Source of the DNA: Symbiodinium natans
Taxonomy: Eukaryota; Sar; Dinophyceae; Suessiales; Symbiodiniaceae
Assembly (NCBI GenBank): GCA_905221605.1
Contig: CAJNDS010002179.1
Location: 920,001 to 984,000, forward strand
Length of the DNA stretch: 64,000 nucleotides
Direction: 5' to 3'
Positions 11,201-23,600 of the stretch are shown here, in pieces (the stretch's first letter is position 1; each line of letters starts with the position of its first letter). The notes under the pieces are model-generated. The model made no database searches, was not told the origin of the DNA, and was given only the letters and a program-made list of their open reading frames with translations. The position numbers and the translations under genes are program-made.

Positions 11201-14200
11201 GGCGCAATGCCCTCCTTCACCTCTGGGATGAACTTTTGTTAGGGGTTCGGGTCTAGGGATGAGGGAATATAATGCCCCGAAGAGCTTGAAGGTTACCTAG
11301 CTTGTCAGGCTGCAACTTTGTTAGCCCTGACATCACAGCGTCTCTAGTCTAGGATCTCCTGAATATCGGCAAGAATAACGTGCAATCTTTGGGTGTCTCC
11401 CAACTAACTTGAGCCCTTCGGTCGTTCAAGCGAGATTGATTTTGGAGGTTCTGTTCTTGGCAACACCGAGCCCCTTGTGCTTTTTTTTGCTCGCCATGCA
11501 TGAAGGGGCTTCTGCGTAGCGCAGTTGAGGAAAGAAGCGACCCGCATCAGGCGAACCACGCGCTGTGCGAAGAAGGCTCCATCCATTCACGCTGCTTGCT
11601 TCCCTCGTGGGTGTAGGTTTCAGGTTTTTCTTGGCGTTCGGGCCATGGGGCTTCCAAGCCAGGAGTTGTCTGTGCCCTTGAGGGTGCGTTTTGGCCGTTT
11701 CGGGCCTTAAAGCGCTTGAGGCTTTTACACCAGGGCAATTTAGGGTTTCAACTCATTTTGAAAAAAGGACCCATCATTTCAAACTCGTTCACATCTCGAG
11801 CCGACCAGGCCCACTTAAGAGGGCAAGTCACAAGGTAGCCCCACCACTGGTCGTTTCGAAGCGCAAAGTCCGACATGCCAGAAGCATATCGGACGATCGC
11901 GCCTCAGCGCGGGATGTACATTGGGGGGGTTGTGCTGCTGAGGACGAGGTTGGGCTGGAAACAAGATGGTATGGGAAACCCTGGAGCATGAAATCTCGTT
12001 GATCCCACAAGCAAGGTCCCTCAGCCCGCCCATCTCGCGCCGGGAGGCTGTACCAACCGCTCGCCGGCGCACCCCCTCTCATCCTCAGAGGCAAAAGGCC
12101 GATAGAAACCCAGTGCTTGGTGACCTGGCACCTCAAAACCCCCAAGTACGTATTGTATATGTGTCTGTATATATATATATATATATGAGCATTTACTTTG
12201 TTTTCCTTCTATTTCTTGTTATCTATAAGTGTGTATATCTGTATACATGTTGCCCTTTTCAATGCATGGCCTGAGGGCGGCACCACTCAATTCTAAACAT
12301 CTGAAAACCCCGTCTTTTCTGAAAGAACGGAAGGCAGCAGCACAGCAGAAGAGACCCTTGCAAGCGCGGGCAAGAGTCCTCCAAGGCGACTCTAACCTCC
12401 GACCCTTTGCGCGGCTGGACTCTCTAAACCTTCTTTGCATCCAGGCCTCTGGGTCAAACCCTTGTTGCATGCAAGGGTTTAGGTAGGGTTTTCTTGGGCT
12501 TCGAGAAAGCGACAGCCGCAGTCGAGCAGCGGCCCGTCACCCTCGCCGGCACGAAGCTCGCAGTCGTCCTCGCCAGCGCCCGTGTGGAAGCTTCGGCGGC
12601 TTTGCATGTGAAGTGCAGGTCACCCCAAACCCAAAAACCCAAAAAACCAGTTCCTTGAAACCCTAAACCCTGGACCCCAACCTAGGCCTTGGATGCAACA
12701 AGGGTTTTACCCACCTGTAGCTACAGATGCTTTAATAAGGCTTCTGCCACATGGACCTGTAGAGGTTGAGGAGAGGACCTTTTCAAGAATCAGCACCATC
12801 TGTAGCTGATGATTGCCACGACCGCTAGGACCCATGCAGAAGTGGTAAGCACGAAGATGCGGCTGACCCCTTCGAGCCCGGCAAACCCAAAATCCAGCAC
12901 TATCCCCTAGGATGGCCCTGAAAAAAGATTCCTACATATGATCCTCTTCAACCCTTGTAAGGGAAAATCACGAGATACTTGGGTAAGGGCCTACCCATCC
13001 AAGGGAAGATCATGTCAACTACCCCAAAAATAGGCCTACCCAGCTCTGCGACCACCAAACATACTATGTGGATTCTCCTCTGTGGTGCAGGACAGCCCAG
13101 CGCCTAGGGAAGCATGGCGGTGTTGGCACAGCTCAAGTCAAACCCGAAACACCTTAACTTAAAGCTTAAAAGTCCAAAAAGGAGCTGTAGGTTCTCAAAA
13201 CTTTAACAGGCCAACACTGTCAACCCCATGAGCGTTGTGGGCTCCAAGCGGACGTCTAGGATGGCATGGGGAGGCTCTCCTTCTGCAAAGTCTGGGATGG
13301 CAGATTTCAGATGGGTGCGCGTTCCCGAGCAAGTTTCAGTGTTTTTGGTGTTCCGGGCTTCGGCTCAGGGCTCGCGATAGAAGACGGAATCAGGCCGATG
13401 TCGCTCCTGCGTAACATCCGACTTCGGGGGGGGGGGGGGCTCGGGAGCCGAGGGGGTCGACGCAACTGCCGGCCTTGCTTCCTGATTCCATGTGCCTGGC
13501 CTCTGGATTCGACTGCCCTGTCGGTTTGGGCCTGAAACATAAGATGGAAATAGTGCTTGACATCATAGTCTGACCAACAAAAAACAAACCAACAAAATCA
13601 GAATCAAGCACGCTTCCTAAGGACACTAGCGTTCAATGCCGTGCAACGGTCTCTGAACCTGGACCAGGCAAGATCAGCCAGAACCAACTGCTCCCCGATC
13701 ATCTCCGACCCCAGTACAGCTTTTCGTATCCTCTAGGGGTAGTTACATGGGCCCTGAATATGACCCCCTACCTCCCTTTTTTATAAGGGGGAAAACCCTT
13801 TCTTTCCCAGAAGCACAAAATGAACAGGCCCAGGTACACGGCTGGCCGAGCGCGTCGCACTGGCTTTTCAACTTGGCGCTGTCACACCCCAAAACCCTAA
13901 GCCCTAAGCCCTAAACCCTAAACCCCGAAACCCCTAAACCCTAAATGGAACGATGAGGTTTCGGGCTTCGGGTTTCGGAGCTTGGGGACTCGGCAGCCGC
14001 AAACAGGGCTTGGGGTGATCATGTCCACCCCCACTTCTTGAGCTTGCCGCCTATCCTTCGGCCCGTACGCCCTGTAACTCTCCAGACATACAGCCCTGTA
14101 CCTAAACGAAGGGCATGTATACATCCATGCAACCCAGGAATGAAGGAAGGTTCCCCGAATGTAAAAGCCAGATAGCCTACTCCACATACCCCGGGCCTCT

Positions 14201-17200
14201 TGCAACAGGCCCCCGGGCCTTCTTGCCCCATGAACCCAGTGCCGAGCATCCTCCATAGCTGTGCCACGGCCCAAGACATGGCCAGGAAGCCTTATAAGGT
14301 TTGGTTTTGGGTCTATGGTTTAAGCTTTAGGGGTTTCTAGGTTTAGGGTTTAGGGTGCATAGGGTTTAGGGACAGGGTTTGTAGTGCATCTGTAGAGGCT
14401 TTGGGCTGCTTTGAGTGAGGGTATCTCTAGCGTTGTGTGGGGGGAGAGGGTGGCGGGGAGGGTGGGCTTCAGCGGCTTGGAGAGGGTGAGGCTTTTGGTG
14501 CTCTTAAAGTTTATGGCCGGGAGCGGCGGAAGGGTGATGGTGTTAATCTGGGTGGAGTTGGGCCTTAGCTTGAACATGTCAGGTTGACAGCCCATATAGG
14601 CAGGTTCTGTCAGGCAGCCGCACATCGAAGACAACAGTGTAGGATTGCCAGGCATAGGAATGTGCTTCGTAGGCCACCTTGTCCTCCGAGTTGAAGACCA
14701 ATGGCAGCGCTTCGGGACATAGGGTTCGAGCGGCAAGGAATTGTACACAACATGCAACAACTATGTGACGCAGGGTAATTATATATTTCTGGCACCCCCG
14801 ACAGGACACCAGGTATATACACTCACCAATATTAAAAAAGAACCTTACAGACAGTCGCCAATGACAGTCATATAAACCCTGTTTCATATAGAGCCCAAGT
14901 CGGGTGGGGTTCTCCCCTGAACCTGGCATCTTACGACTAGGTCGGCCGCCGTGACCAAACGTGTTGCTGAATTTGAGGCCACCACCCGGACCTCGAAGAA
15001 AAATGCGATTTAGCTCGGCGGCCCGGTTCCTACCGGTCGCCCGCGAAACCTCGCTTTCAGAAGAGATCTCGGTCGGCCCCCCAAGCCGGGACCCAACCTT
15101 CTTCAATTCTGGCAGCCTGAGAGGGGTTTAGGGTATAGGGTTTAGGGCTTAGGGTTTTTGATATGTTTCTTTAACGAAATGAGATTCCCGCAACACTAAA
15201 CCCCCCCTAACCCGAAACCGTCCTTCGGCAAGTTCGGCAGCTTCCTGGGCTTTTTTAGATCCGGGCTTCCGAAAGCTACAGTAGGGGTGCCCGGCCGGCC
15301 TTTTTGGGTGGGCTTTTTGGGGTTTAGGGTTTAGGGGGTTTAGGGTTTAGGGTTTAGTGTTTAGGGTTTAGGGTTTATGGTTTAGGGTTTAGGGTTTAGG
15401 GTTTAGGGCAGAAAGAAGCATGAAAGAATGTGGGGTTCTCTTGGGGGCTAGCCCGATGTTGAGATATCCCCAGATGAGCTGTGGAAAGCCTAAAGCAGCT
15501 GCAACCAGGGTTTCGGGATTATGGTTTAGGGTTTCTGGTCGGTGCCTCCCCAAGGAAAGCTCTCAAATCTCAAGCAGCAGGCTACAAAAAAAGCACTGTT
15601 CGCAGTTGAAAACCAAAGCAAAAACGGACCCTAAACCCTCAACCCTAAACCTAAACCCTAAACCCTAAACCCACACCGTCGACTCGGGGAACCGAGCGTC
15701 TCTCCCACCTCGAGCAAGTCGAAGGAGTAGCCCAGGCCGCTGATCGAAACAATCAGGTCCGGGTTCTCCTGAGGGTTTCCCAAAAATTCGGGGTACCTTT
15801 TGGGGGGGGGGGGGGGGTCCTTATGATAAGGGAGTCCTACTATTGGGGGACTATATTAGGGGTCCCTCATTTTTCGGAAACCCCCCTCCTCAAGAACCAC
15901 ATGCCCTGCGTGCTCTGCCGCCCCACGCCACTGCAGTTGCCTGGAAGACTTCTTCGCGGCCCGCTTTTGATGTGTCCAGGGTTGCAGAGTTGGGAGCTGC
16001 TCTGTTTTTCGTTGCAAACAAGGGAACTTTAGGGGTTTCAGCAGCTTTTCATGTTGCCCTGCCTTGGGCCAGAGGCCCACTGGGCCCCCACGAGGGCATT
16101 CCCCGCAGCCGGCTGGAAGAAGCTCGCGTTGCAGAAGGATCCGGTGCCCCAGCTCTTCCCAGTTTGCACGGGGTGAGGCTCGTTCTTCAAGCCCGCGCCC
16201 AGAACCGCCTTGAACTGCCGGCTGCGCCTGGCCACAATCCGCCAAGCTTCGATCCAGTTCGTCATGCTGTGGTTGGGATTGAACCAGAAACCATTGCAGT
16301 CCTAGGATGACCCTTGGAAACCCTCTGAAAAGTATATTCCAAAACATGATCCTCTTAAACCCCAATAAGGCAAAATCAAAAATACCCCATGGGCCTACCT
16401 ATCCGACATATGATCTTCTTAAACCCGAGAAAGGAAAAATCGAAAAGATCCCAAAAGGGCCTTCCTAGAGTCCGTTTCGGTGCAGCACCAGTCCGTGTCC
16501 AGCATGTGGTTGTCCAGCCAAACGGCCACACCCGCATCCCCCAGCGCCTCGGGTTCTGGGGTTTAGGGGGTTTAGGGGGTTTAGGGGTTTAGGGGGTTTA
16601 GGGGGTTTAGGGGGTTTAGGGGGTTTAGGGGGTTTAGGGGGTTTAGGGGGTTTAGGGGGTTTAGGGGGTTTAATGAGGGTTTCGACTCTCACACTCGCAC
16701 AAGGCCGGCAAGGCTTCGGTTGGATCCTGTCTCTGGGTGATTAATTAGGGTTTAGGGTTTCGGGTTTATAGGGTTCAGGGTTTGGCATCAGAACTGGTGC
16801 TTGTCGGCAAAGGACTTCCTCTAAGCGAGAGGTTCGAGCCGGAGGTGGTCTTGCCAAGGCCCAGAAAGTCCACAAGACCCTCTTTCTGGGCGGCGTATTT
16901 GGGGTTCTAATCGGCGGCACCTCGATCACGGAATCCATGACGTCGAGCGCGCGCTTCCCCACAAGCCTGGGTTGCGGGTTTCTTGAAAGGAGGGGGGTTC
17001 AAGGGGGTATGTAATCTAAGGTTCCCTAAAAACTCCCTACGACTCCCTAAAGTGAAAGATGAACGGAATAAACAGCAAAATGAAAAAGCGACAGCCTCGC
17101 CTGCCTCTCCCCCCCCCCCCAATCCAGTGTCGCAACTTCCGGCCAGGATTCCGCGAGACCCTGAGGTTTCCGAAATTAGGATAATTAGGGGTACCTTATT

Positions 17201-18214
17201 GTGGTCCTCCTTATTACAAGGGAATCCTACTGAAGGTTCCCTAAGTACCTACCCCCCAGGAACCCCCCTCCCTTCAGAACCCTATAATTTCTGGGAGACT
17301 GGCGCTTCGACGCACAGCCTTGTCGAGTCGTGGGCCCTCTTACACTGTAGACACTCCATAGGCGAACAGAGCAGCAGCGAAGTTTCATCGCAACGAAGCC
17401 CACATGTTCCCGTTAGCCGCCCGTAACCCACAGGCAAAAGCAGGCAAGGTTCCCGGAAGCTGCAAGCCCCCTCCACCCCCATATGCCCCCCTTATATGCG
17501 CTAATCGACCCCCGCCCCCCCGCCCCAATGGTATCCCCCCGCAAACCCTGCCCGTTAACCTAAAAACACCATGGACCACAGACGGGGAGAGAGAAACCCT
17601 CAACCTAAACCCAAACCTGAACCCTGAACCCGAAGCCCGAAAACCGAATCCCGCCAATGAACCACAGGGCGGGAGAAGGGTAAACTCGAAATCTCAACCG
17701 CTTTATACCTGCACCGCAAACCCAGCACGAACCACAGGGGGAGAGGCGAAACCATAAACCTACCATTACCCCAAACCTTGAACCGTAAACTCTAACCGTA
17801 AACCAATGGACCAAGAAGGTCATAGTGAAAATCTTGAACTCGACAGCCTAACCCTAAACCCTAAACCCATGAACCACAGACCATGAACCACACAGGGGGG
17901 GAACCCAAAACCCACCACGAACCACAGGGGGATTACCATGGGGGGGGTGCTACCCGCCCTATACCCCCCATACCCCCCCCCCTACACCTCCCCCCCTCCA
18001 ACAAGTTCCCCCTTTGCAGTTCAGCTGCTGCGGGTTCGCGGACACCCTCCGGCTGCTCACCCTCGGGTTGCTGAGCACGGTGTTCACCTCATGGCCACCC
18101 CTTTAAGAAGGCGGTCCGCCCAAAAAAACAATCCGCAACGCAGCGTCCCAAATACAAACGTGCTCCAAACTGCAGCCCAGCGGGCGTCCCAGGTGAGGCG
18201 CACCACATTGAAGC
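8289..18214 (-). CDS. Glycoside hydrolase family 5-type protein (cellulase-like)
   Basis: Exons joined in phase include 18214-18186 ([10 protein letters not shown]), 18087-18023, 16966-16921 ([11 protein letters not shown]), 16547-16473 ([14 protein letters not shown]), 16301-16086 (KNEPHPV, acid/base Glu), 15768-15709 ([20 protein letters not shown]), about 14709-14612 ([12 protein letters not shown]), 12906-12797, 12590-12500, 11232 to ~11165 ([10 protein letters not shown], nucleophile Glu), ~10379-10312, 9867-9819, ~9444-9384, 9021-8941 and 8342-8289. The order of motifs follows a GH5 barrel, whose members cleave beta-1,4-glucans such as cellulose. Donors are GC, GA and GT, mostly with AG-G acceptors. 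Exon 12906-12797 adds a hydrophobic, membrane-like segment between the two catalytic glutamates, which is odd. The 5' end (start, any signal peptide) and 3' end are unresolved; a short frame ending near 8180 may hold the stop. The family call rests on the catalytic motifs; the last exons could belong to a separate domain. Confidence 0.72.
10563..10975. repeat. TA/TG microsatellite cluster
   Basis: (TA)n, (TATG)n and (TG)n runs inside the GH5 gene. They yield spurious Tyr/Ile/Val-rich frames on both strands. Confidence 0.95.
12907..13020 (-). repeat. Introner-like repeat, copy in a GH5 intron
   Basis: On the minus strand it ends GAGGATCAT, then TTTTTTCAGGGCCATCCTAG directly at the acceptor of exon 12906-12797. 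It matches the ends of introns at 16302-16472 and 20426-20590. Confidence 0.6.
15773..15886. mobile_element. MITE-like element, TIR GGGTTTCC..., copy A
   Basis: The left end GGGTTTCCCAAAAATTCGGG mirrors the right end TTTTTCGGAAACCCCCC. It sits inside a GH5 intron and its end lies only a few bases from the acceptor of exon 15768-15709. Confidence 0.7.
16302..16472 (-). repeat. Introner-like repeat filling a whole 171-nt GH5 intron
   Basis: The intron begins GACTCT and the downstream exon begins GACTGC, so GACT is duplicated at the borders. Its minus-strand 3' end reads TTTAAGAGGATCATG, then TTTTCAGAGGG, then CATCCTAG. A partial internal duplicate lies at 16404-16455. Confidence 0.7.
16560..16672. 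repeat. TTTAGGGGG nonamer array
   Basis: About twelve units with extra G, a variant of the telomere-type heptamer. It lies immediately upstream (minus strand) of GH5 exon 16547-16473. Confidence 0.95.
17164..17272. mobile_element. MITE-like element, copy B
   Basis: GAGGTTTCCGAAATTAGG at the left, then GGTACCTTAT and AATCCTACT inside, with a CCCAGGAACCCCCC right end; diverged inverted ends. Lies in a GH5 intron. Confidence 0.55.
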
Positions 18215-18383
18215 CTGCCACTTATGGGGCAAGTGTAGGGTTTAGGCCTGCTAGCTGGCTGTGGACTGTACACCGTTCCTTCAAAACCTGTCAGAAACCT
18301 AATCGTTTCCTAAAGCCAGGCTTAGGGCTCACCTCACCCGATTCTCGGGGGTTTTTTTTGGGTAACCACCCCGGGTTCTCGAC

Positions 18384-18475
18384 ATGAGGGTTTCCGAAAA
18401 TAGGGGTACCCGATTGATGGTTGCTCTAATAGGACTGATGTATATAAGGGGCATCCCCTACTGTCGGAAGCCCCC
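18384..18475. mobile_element. MITE-like element, copy C
   Basis: GAGGGTTTCCGAAAATAGGG at the left and CTGTCGGAAGCCCCC at the right, with GGTACC next to the left end. Located upstream of the first recognised GH5 exon. Confidence 0.6.
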
Positions 18476-19042
18476 ACACCGTTCCATTTCGAAGGAAACT
18501 GCAATTGTCCCCTTAGTCCCTGCTCCTGAAAACCCCCGCAGGGCTATTTCTACCAGAGAGCGTGCCAACGCCTTCACATAACCTGCCGTGGGCCATGTTT
18601 CTCTGATGTCTTTGACAGGACACAGATTCCTCAACCTCCTGGAACTAACATCCTTCCATCCTTTCACGAACACAGAAACCCAGAGAGCCCAATCCCCTTA
18701 ATTAAGGAATATACCTCAAGCTTTGTAGGGATCCTTTTTATGGTTTAAGGCAAATTCCTTCTTTAAGGGGTATAGAGGGCTCTTTGGGGAGTGAAGCTGG
18801 GCATCTTTTTGCCGTCGCTGTCACAGCTGCAAGCCTGAGGCTCGAGCCCTGTCTGGAGTTATGCGTGGCCGGAGAACTACACAACATGGCGTCAAAAGTT
18901 TAAATCCACTTAATGGGAAGGGATTGGGAGAACTGCCCTGCGGGTCGCCTCTGAGAGACTATAAGACAGAAGACTCCAAAGACACACATGGGCTCCGCTA
19001 CCAGAATTCAGAAGCGACCCATGCTCTACCTGCCCTAGACCT

Positions 19043-20623
19043 CTAGGCATCATCAAGCGCGGCCACGCCAGGCAGGAGCTTGCCTAGGTTCCCAGCAAAC
19101 CAGCCAGCACGGGGAACCCCCCTTTTAAGGGACTTTCCAGGGACTTACTGGGTGGGTAGCCTTACCTGCGCCTTACATCAGGTCTAGAGGGAGGAATCAA
19201 GGGTATTGGAGACCTGTGTAGGGGTTGCACCTGAAAAGCCTTTGGTTTGGTTTTGGGACATGACATCGGCCCCTTCCAAAAAAAGGGAAGAAAAAGGGGG
19301 GCACGTCTGACGTCTGGGCATCCTAGTTCGTCCTGGTCGCCCTCCAGCAGTTCCAGGGACGCACCGCCGCCGGTGCTGCAGTGGGAGACCTTGTCCACGG
19401 TGTCATACACCTTGCAGGCGGTGGCGGTGTCGCCGCCGCCGATCACGGAGACGGCGCCGTCCTTCGTGACCGATACGATGGTCTCCATCATCTGCTTGGT
19501 ACCCTTCTCGAAGGCCTGCAAAGAGAGGGTTTAGGGTTTAGGGTTTATAGGGTTTAGGGTTTAGGGTTTAGGGTTTAGGGTTAGAGGCATAGAGACTTGA
19601 TGGTCTGAAGGCGGCTAGAACAAGGCAACGAGACATGCCACGGACAACCTGAAGCAAAGAGGCCTTCATCTCGAACACGCCCATGGGGCCGTTCCAGACA
19701 ATGGTCTTGGACTTCTTGATGGCCTGGCGTTTTGAGCAGGTGCCGCGTGAAAGACAAGCCAAGTGTACCATGACAGGCTGCCTGGCGCTTCGGACATTGA
19801 ACTCATACTAGTCCCTATAGCCCCTAAATCACCGCAAGTAACCCCTGGGGTCCCTTCTAATTAAGGGTCTCTTCGATTCGGGTTGAGGGTTTAGGCCTTA
19901 GGGAGTCTCAGTCTCGTCAACGCCATCAACTCGGAGGCAACTAGATCATAGGGTCCCTGCAGCGATGAGTACCCCGTGTTGCTATGACCCAAACATAGGT
20001 TCAGGGTTCAAGAGACGGCTCCCCCAGATTTCCCAAAGCCTCGTCGTTCATCTCGATGGACTTTGGGCCAATGTCAAGGCCCAGGAAGCCGTCCGGGACG
20101 CCCGTGCTCATGTCACCCTCCTTGATCTCACCATCCTCCCCGAACTTGGAGGAGCACACGAAGTCCACGGGCCTTACTTCGTAGGGAATGAGGGAATGAG
20201 GTACCACATATATAATCCCTTCAAGGGTATGTGTAGGGGGATATAGGGTGCCTCCTTCCCTGCAGAAAGCGGCAGGATGAGCTCCACGCCCTTCTCCTCG
20301 GCCTTCTTCTTGATGTCGGGGACCAGCTTGGCGCCCTCCGCGTCGTAGAGGGAGTCCCCGATGTCCACCCCCGCTTCCTTGATGAAGGTGAAGGCCATGC
20401 CTCCTCCGATGATCATGATGTCGACCTCGGATGGCCCTCTGAAAAGCATCCTTGAGGCAATATTCCTGAAGCATGATCCTCTTAAGCCGAACAAGGGAGA
20501 GAGAAAACATAGAAAAAGCATGTCCCAAAAAGGGCTCTATATATGAAATGCCTAGCGAATATGCAAAAAAATGTTCCAAAAAGGGTCCTATGTATCTATA
20601 TATATATAGAGAGAGAGAGATAC

Positions 20624-20659
<36 letters not shown>

Positions 20660-23600
20660 CAGATTATATATATATATATGTAGATGAAATGCCTGGCGAC
20701 CTTGTCAAGGAGGTTCATGATGAGCTGGATCTTGTCCGCGACCTTGGCCCCACCGAGGATGCCACACACCGGCCTGGTGGGGGAGTCCACCACCTGAGCC
20801 AAAGAGGGAGTGTTTAGGGTTTAGGGTTTAGGGTTTAGGGTGTGCTACGTTCTGGGTTGCTCGCTAGGCTCCGGGGCCTCACCTTATTTTTTTATAACCG
20901 GCCCCTCTGCCCGGGTCGCTCGCAACATCGCATGGCGGTAAGCCCACCCCAAGCCACCCGGCATATCTATTTTAGGGTTTAGTTCCTAAAGTCTCGTTTT
21001 TGCTTTTTCCAGCGGGGGCATGCTGTGTCCCTGCGCACGCTGTTTCTGCACCGTCCCGATCTGAGCCTCGCGGGGGCAGGGCTGCAAAGAGGTGAAGTTG
21101 TGGAAAACGCTGCCCTTAGGCTGCGAAAGGTCGGGGGATAGCCCTTCATCATCAAAGTCGGCATCCCTCATCTGCCTTCACGGAAGGCGTCTGGCATGTG
21201 TCTCACAGATTGGTTTGGGTTACTGTAGGGGTACCCTTGCCCCGACCGGGCCAGCGTCCCGACGTGCTTCTTTGAGGGCGTTTGGCATCCCTTGTCTGTG
21301 ACCCTCGTTTGCCAGCACGGTAACCATCGACACAAAGCAGTTTGGGTTACCGAAAAGGTAGCGCTGCCCCTCGACCGGGCCAGCGTCCCGATACGATTCT
21401 CCCTGGACCAAGACGACTCTCCCTTGACCAAGACTAGGCTGTGAAAAGGTGTGGGGGTGGCTGATTGGTTTGGGTTACCGAAGGGGTAGCGCTGCCCCTC
21501 GATCGGGCCAGCGTCCCGATACGACTCTCCTTTGACCAAAACTAGGCTGTGAAAAGGTCGTGGGGGTGGCTGATTGGTTTGGGTTTCCGAAGGGGTAGCG
21601 CTGCCCATCGATCGGGCCAGCGTCCCGACACGACTCTCCTTTGACCATCGATCGGGCCAGCGTCCCGATACGACTCTCCTTTGACCAAGACTAGGCTGTG
21701 AAAAGGTCGTGGGGGTGGCTGGTTTGGGTTTTCGAAGGGGTAGCTGCCCATCGATCGGGCCAGCGTCCCGATACGACTCTCCTTTGACCAAGACTAGGCT
21801 GCGAAAAGGCCGTGCGGGTGGCTGATTGGTTTGGGTTTCCGAAGGGGTAGCGCTGCCCATCGATCGGGCCAGCGTCCCGATACGACTCTCCTTTGACCAA
21901 GACTAGGCTGTGAAAAGGTCGTGGAGACTCGGCTGTGAAAAGGTCGTGGGGGTGGCTGATTGGTTTGGGTTTCCGAAGGGGTAGCGCTGCCCCTCGATTG
22001 GGCCAGCGTCCCGATGCGACTCTCGCCTCCCACGCTTCTGGAGGTCACCGCAAGCCTTTGTGAGGGCCTGCTAGACCTTCCGGAAGCTCCCAGAACCATC
22101 GATTTCAGTACTAAAGATTCGCATTTTCATTGCGGGTCCAGGCCAATCCTGGGGTCCCCCTCATTGGGGGGCTTGGAGAAGCTTTGTTGTGAACACAAAA
22201 AGAAATGGTGAGCCCAAAAAGTTCAAAAATCTGGCCTGGGAGAAGCATAGAAAGGCTCGGAAAATAGCCTAAAAGAAGCTCAAAGAAGCACCAAAAAGGC
22301 TCAAAAATGCCCCCAAAAGGCTGAGAAATTGTCTGGGGGGATGCCAAAAACGCGCAGAAATGGTGTGGGAGAAGCCCAAAAAACTCAGAAATGGTCCGGG
22401 AGGAGCCCAAAAAACCCAGAAATGGTTCGGGAGGAGCCCAGAAAAGGCTCAGGCATGGTCTCAGAGGAGCCCAAAACGGCTCAAAAATGGTCTGGTCGGG
22501 GAGAAGCAAGCCAAGAAATGGTTTGAAAAAGGCTCAGAGGGCGGTGTGAGCCCGGTTCTTGAGGGGGGCCCGGGTTGCACCAGCAAGTCCTTGGCGGGGG
22601 CCCGGGTTGCACGAGCAACGGTCCTTGGAGGGGGGGCAGGTAGCACCAGCAACGCTCCTTGGGGGGGGGGCCAGGTTGCACCAGCAAAAGGTCTTGGGTT
22701 TAGGGTCTTTACCTTTGACACTCAAAGGCTCGACCGCCTTGACGGCCAGTGTGGACCTTACCTTGCCTTGGAGCGTCCAGTAGCCCCAGCTTTACCTGGG
22801 CTGCACGTTCAGTGCTCTCAGGTCGCTCGCGAAGCTCGGACGGCTTCGGGCTCTCAAGTGTTGGTAGCGAGCCCTCAGCAAAGACTTTAGGGTTTAGGGT
22901 TTAGGGTTTAGGGTTTTGGGTTTAGGGTGGATATGAGGCTTTACGAAAATTAAGGGCCCCCAATACAGATCTCCCAAATCGTAGGATTCCCCTATAATAT
23001 GGACCCCAATAAGGTCCCCCCCCCCCCCCAATTTCGGAAACCCCCACATGGCGCACTTCTCCCTTCTTGTAGCTTCTTGCCGGGCACTAGGCAGCAACAT
23101 AGGGGGGAGGACTTTGTTTTTGGGGGGCAGGGGGGGTATAATGCTGCAGGGACCTTTAAGGGAATACTACTAGGAATTATTCCGACCCCTCTACGTTAGG
23201 GTTCTGGGCTCCGGCCTTCGCAAAGTAGTCGAGCTCCTTGGCCAGGAGGAAGCCGGAGCATTTCACCTACACTGTGGATCTTTAGCAAAGATCACACTTT
23301 CAGCTGCTTCTTAGCACATTTAGTACCCAAAAGACTAGATTATAAGAAAAAACAAAGACCTAAACCCCCTAAACTACAAGAGAAAAAAAAGTACTCCCAA
23401 GTATCCCGAAGTCACCGGGTAGCCCTCGCCGACCATGGAGCTGTGGGCACGGTGGGCCGTGCCGAAGGCATCCGAACCTGCATTGCTCCCTTTTGGGGGG
23501 GTTGGGGGGGTTGAGGGTTTAGGGTCTAGGGGTTTAGGTTTTTTTTGCCAACCGGCTTTTTTTCTTTAAGGGTTTAGGGTTTAGGGTTTAGGATTTAGGG

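Noticed and set aside
21168-22099. Repeated peptides in a 230-codon frame
   Set aside because: Translation of the PGK intron 6 minisatellite, with PGK exons on both sides.
23460-23480. Frame break after DIYC in PGK as a possible disabling mutation
   Set aside because: A GC donor and AG-G acceptor restore [12 protein letters not shown] in the expected length.
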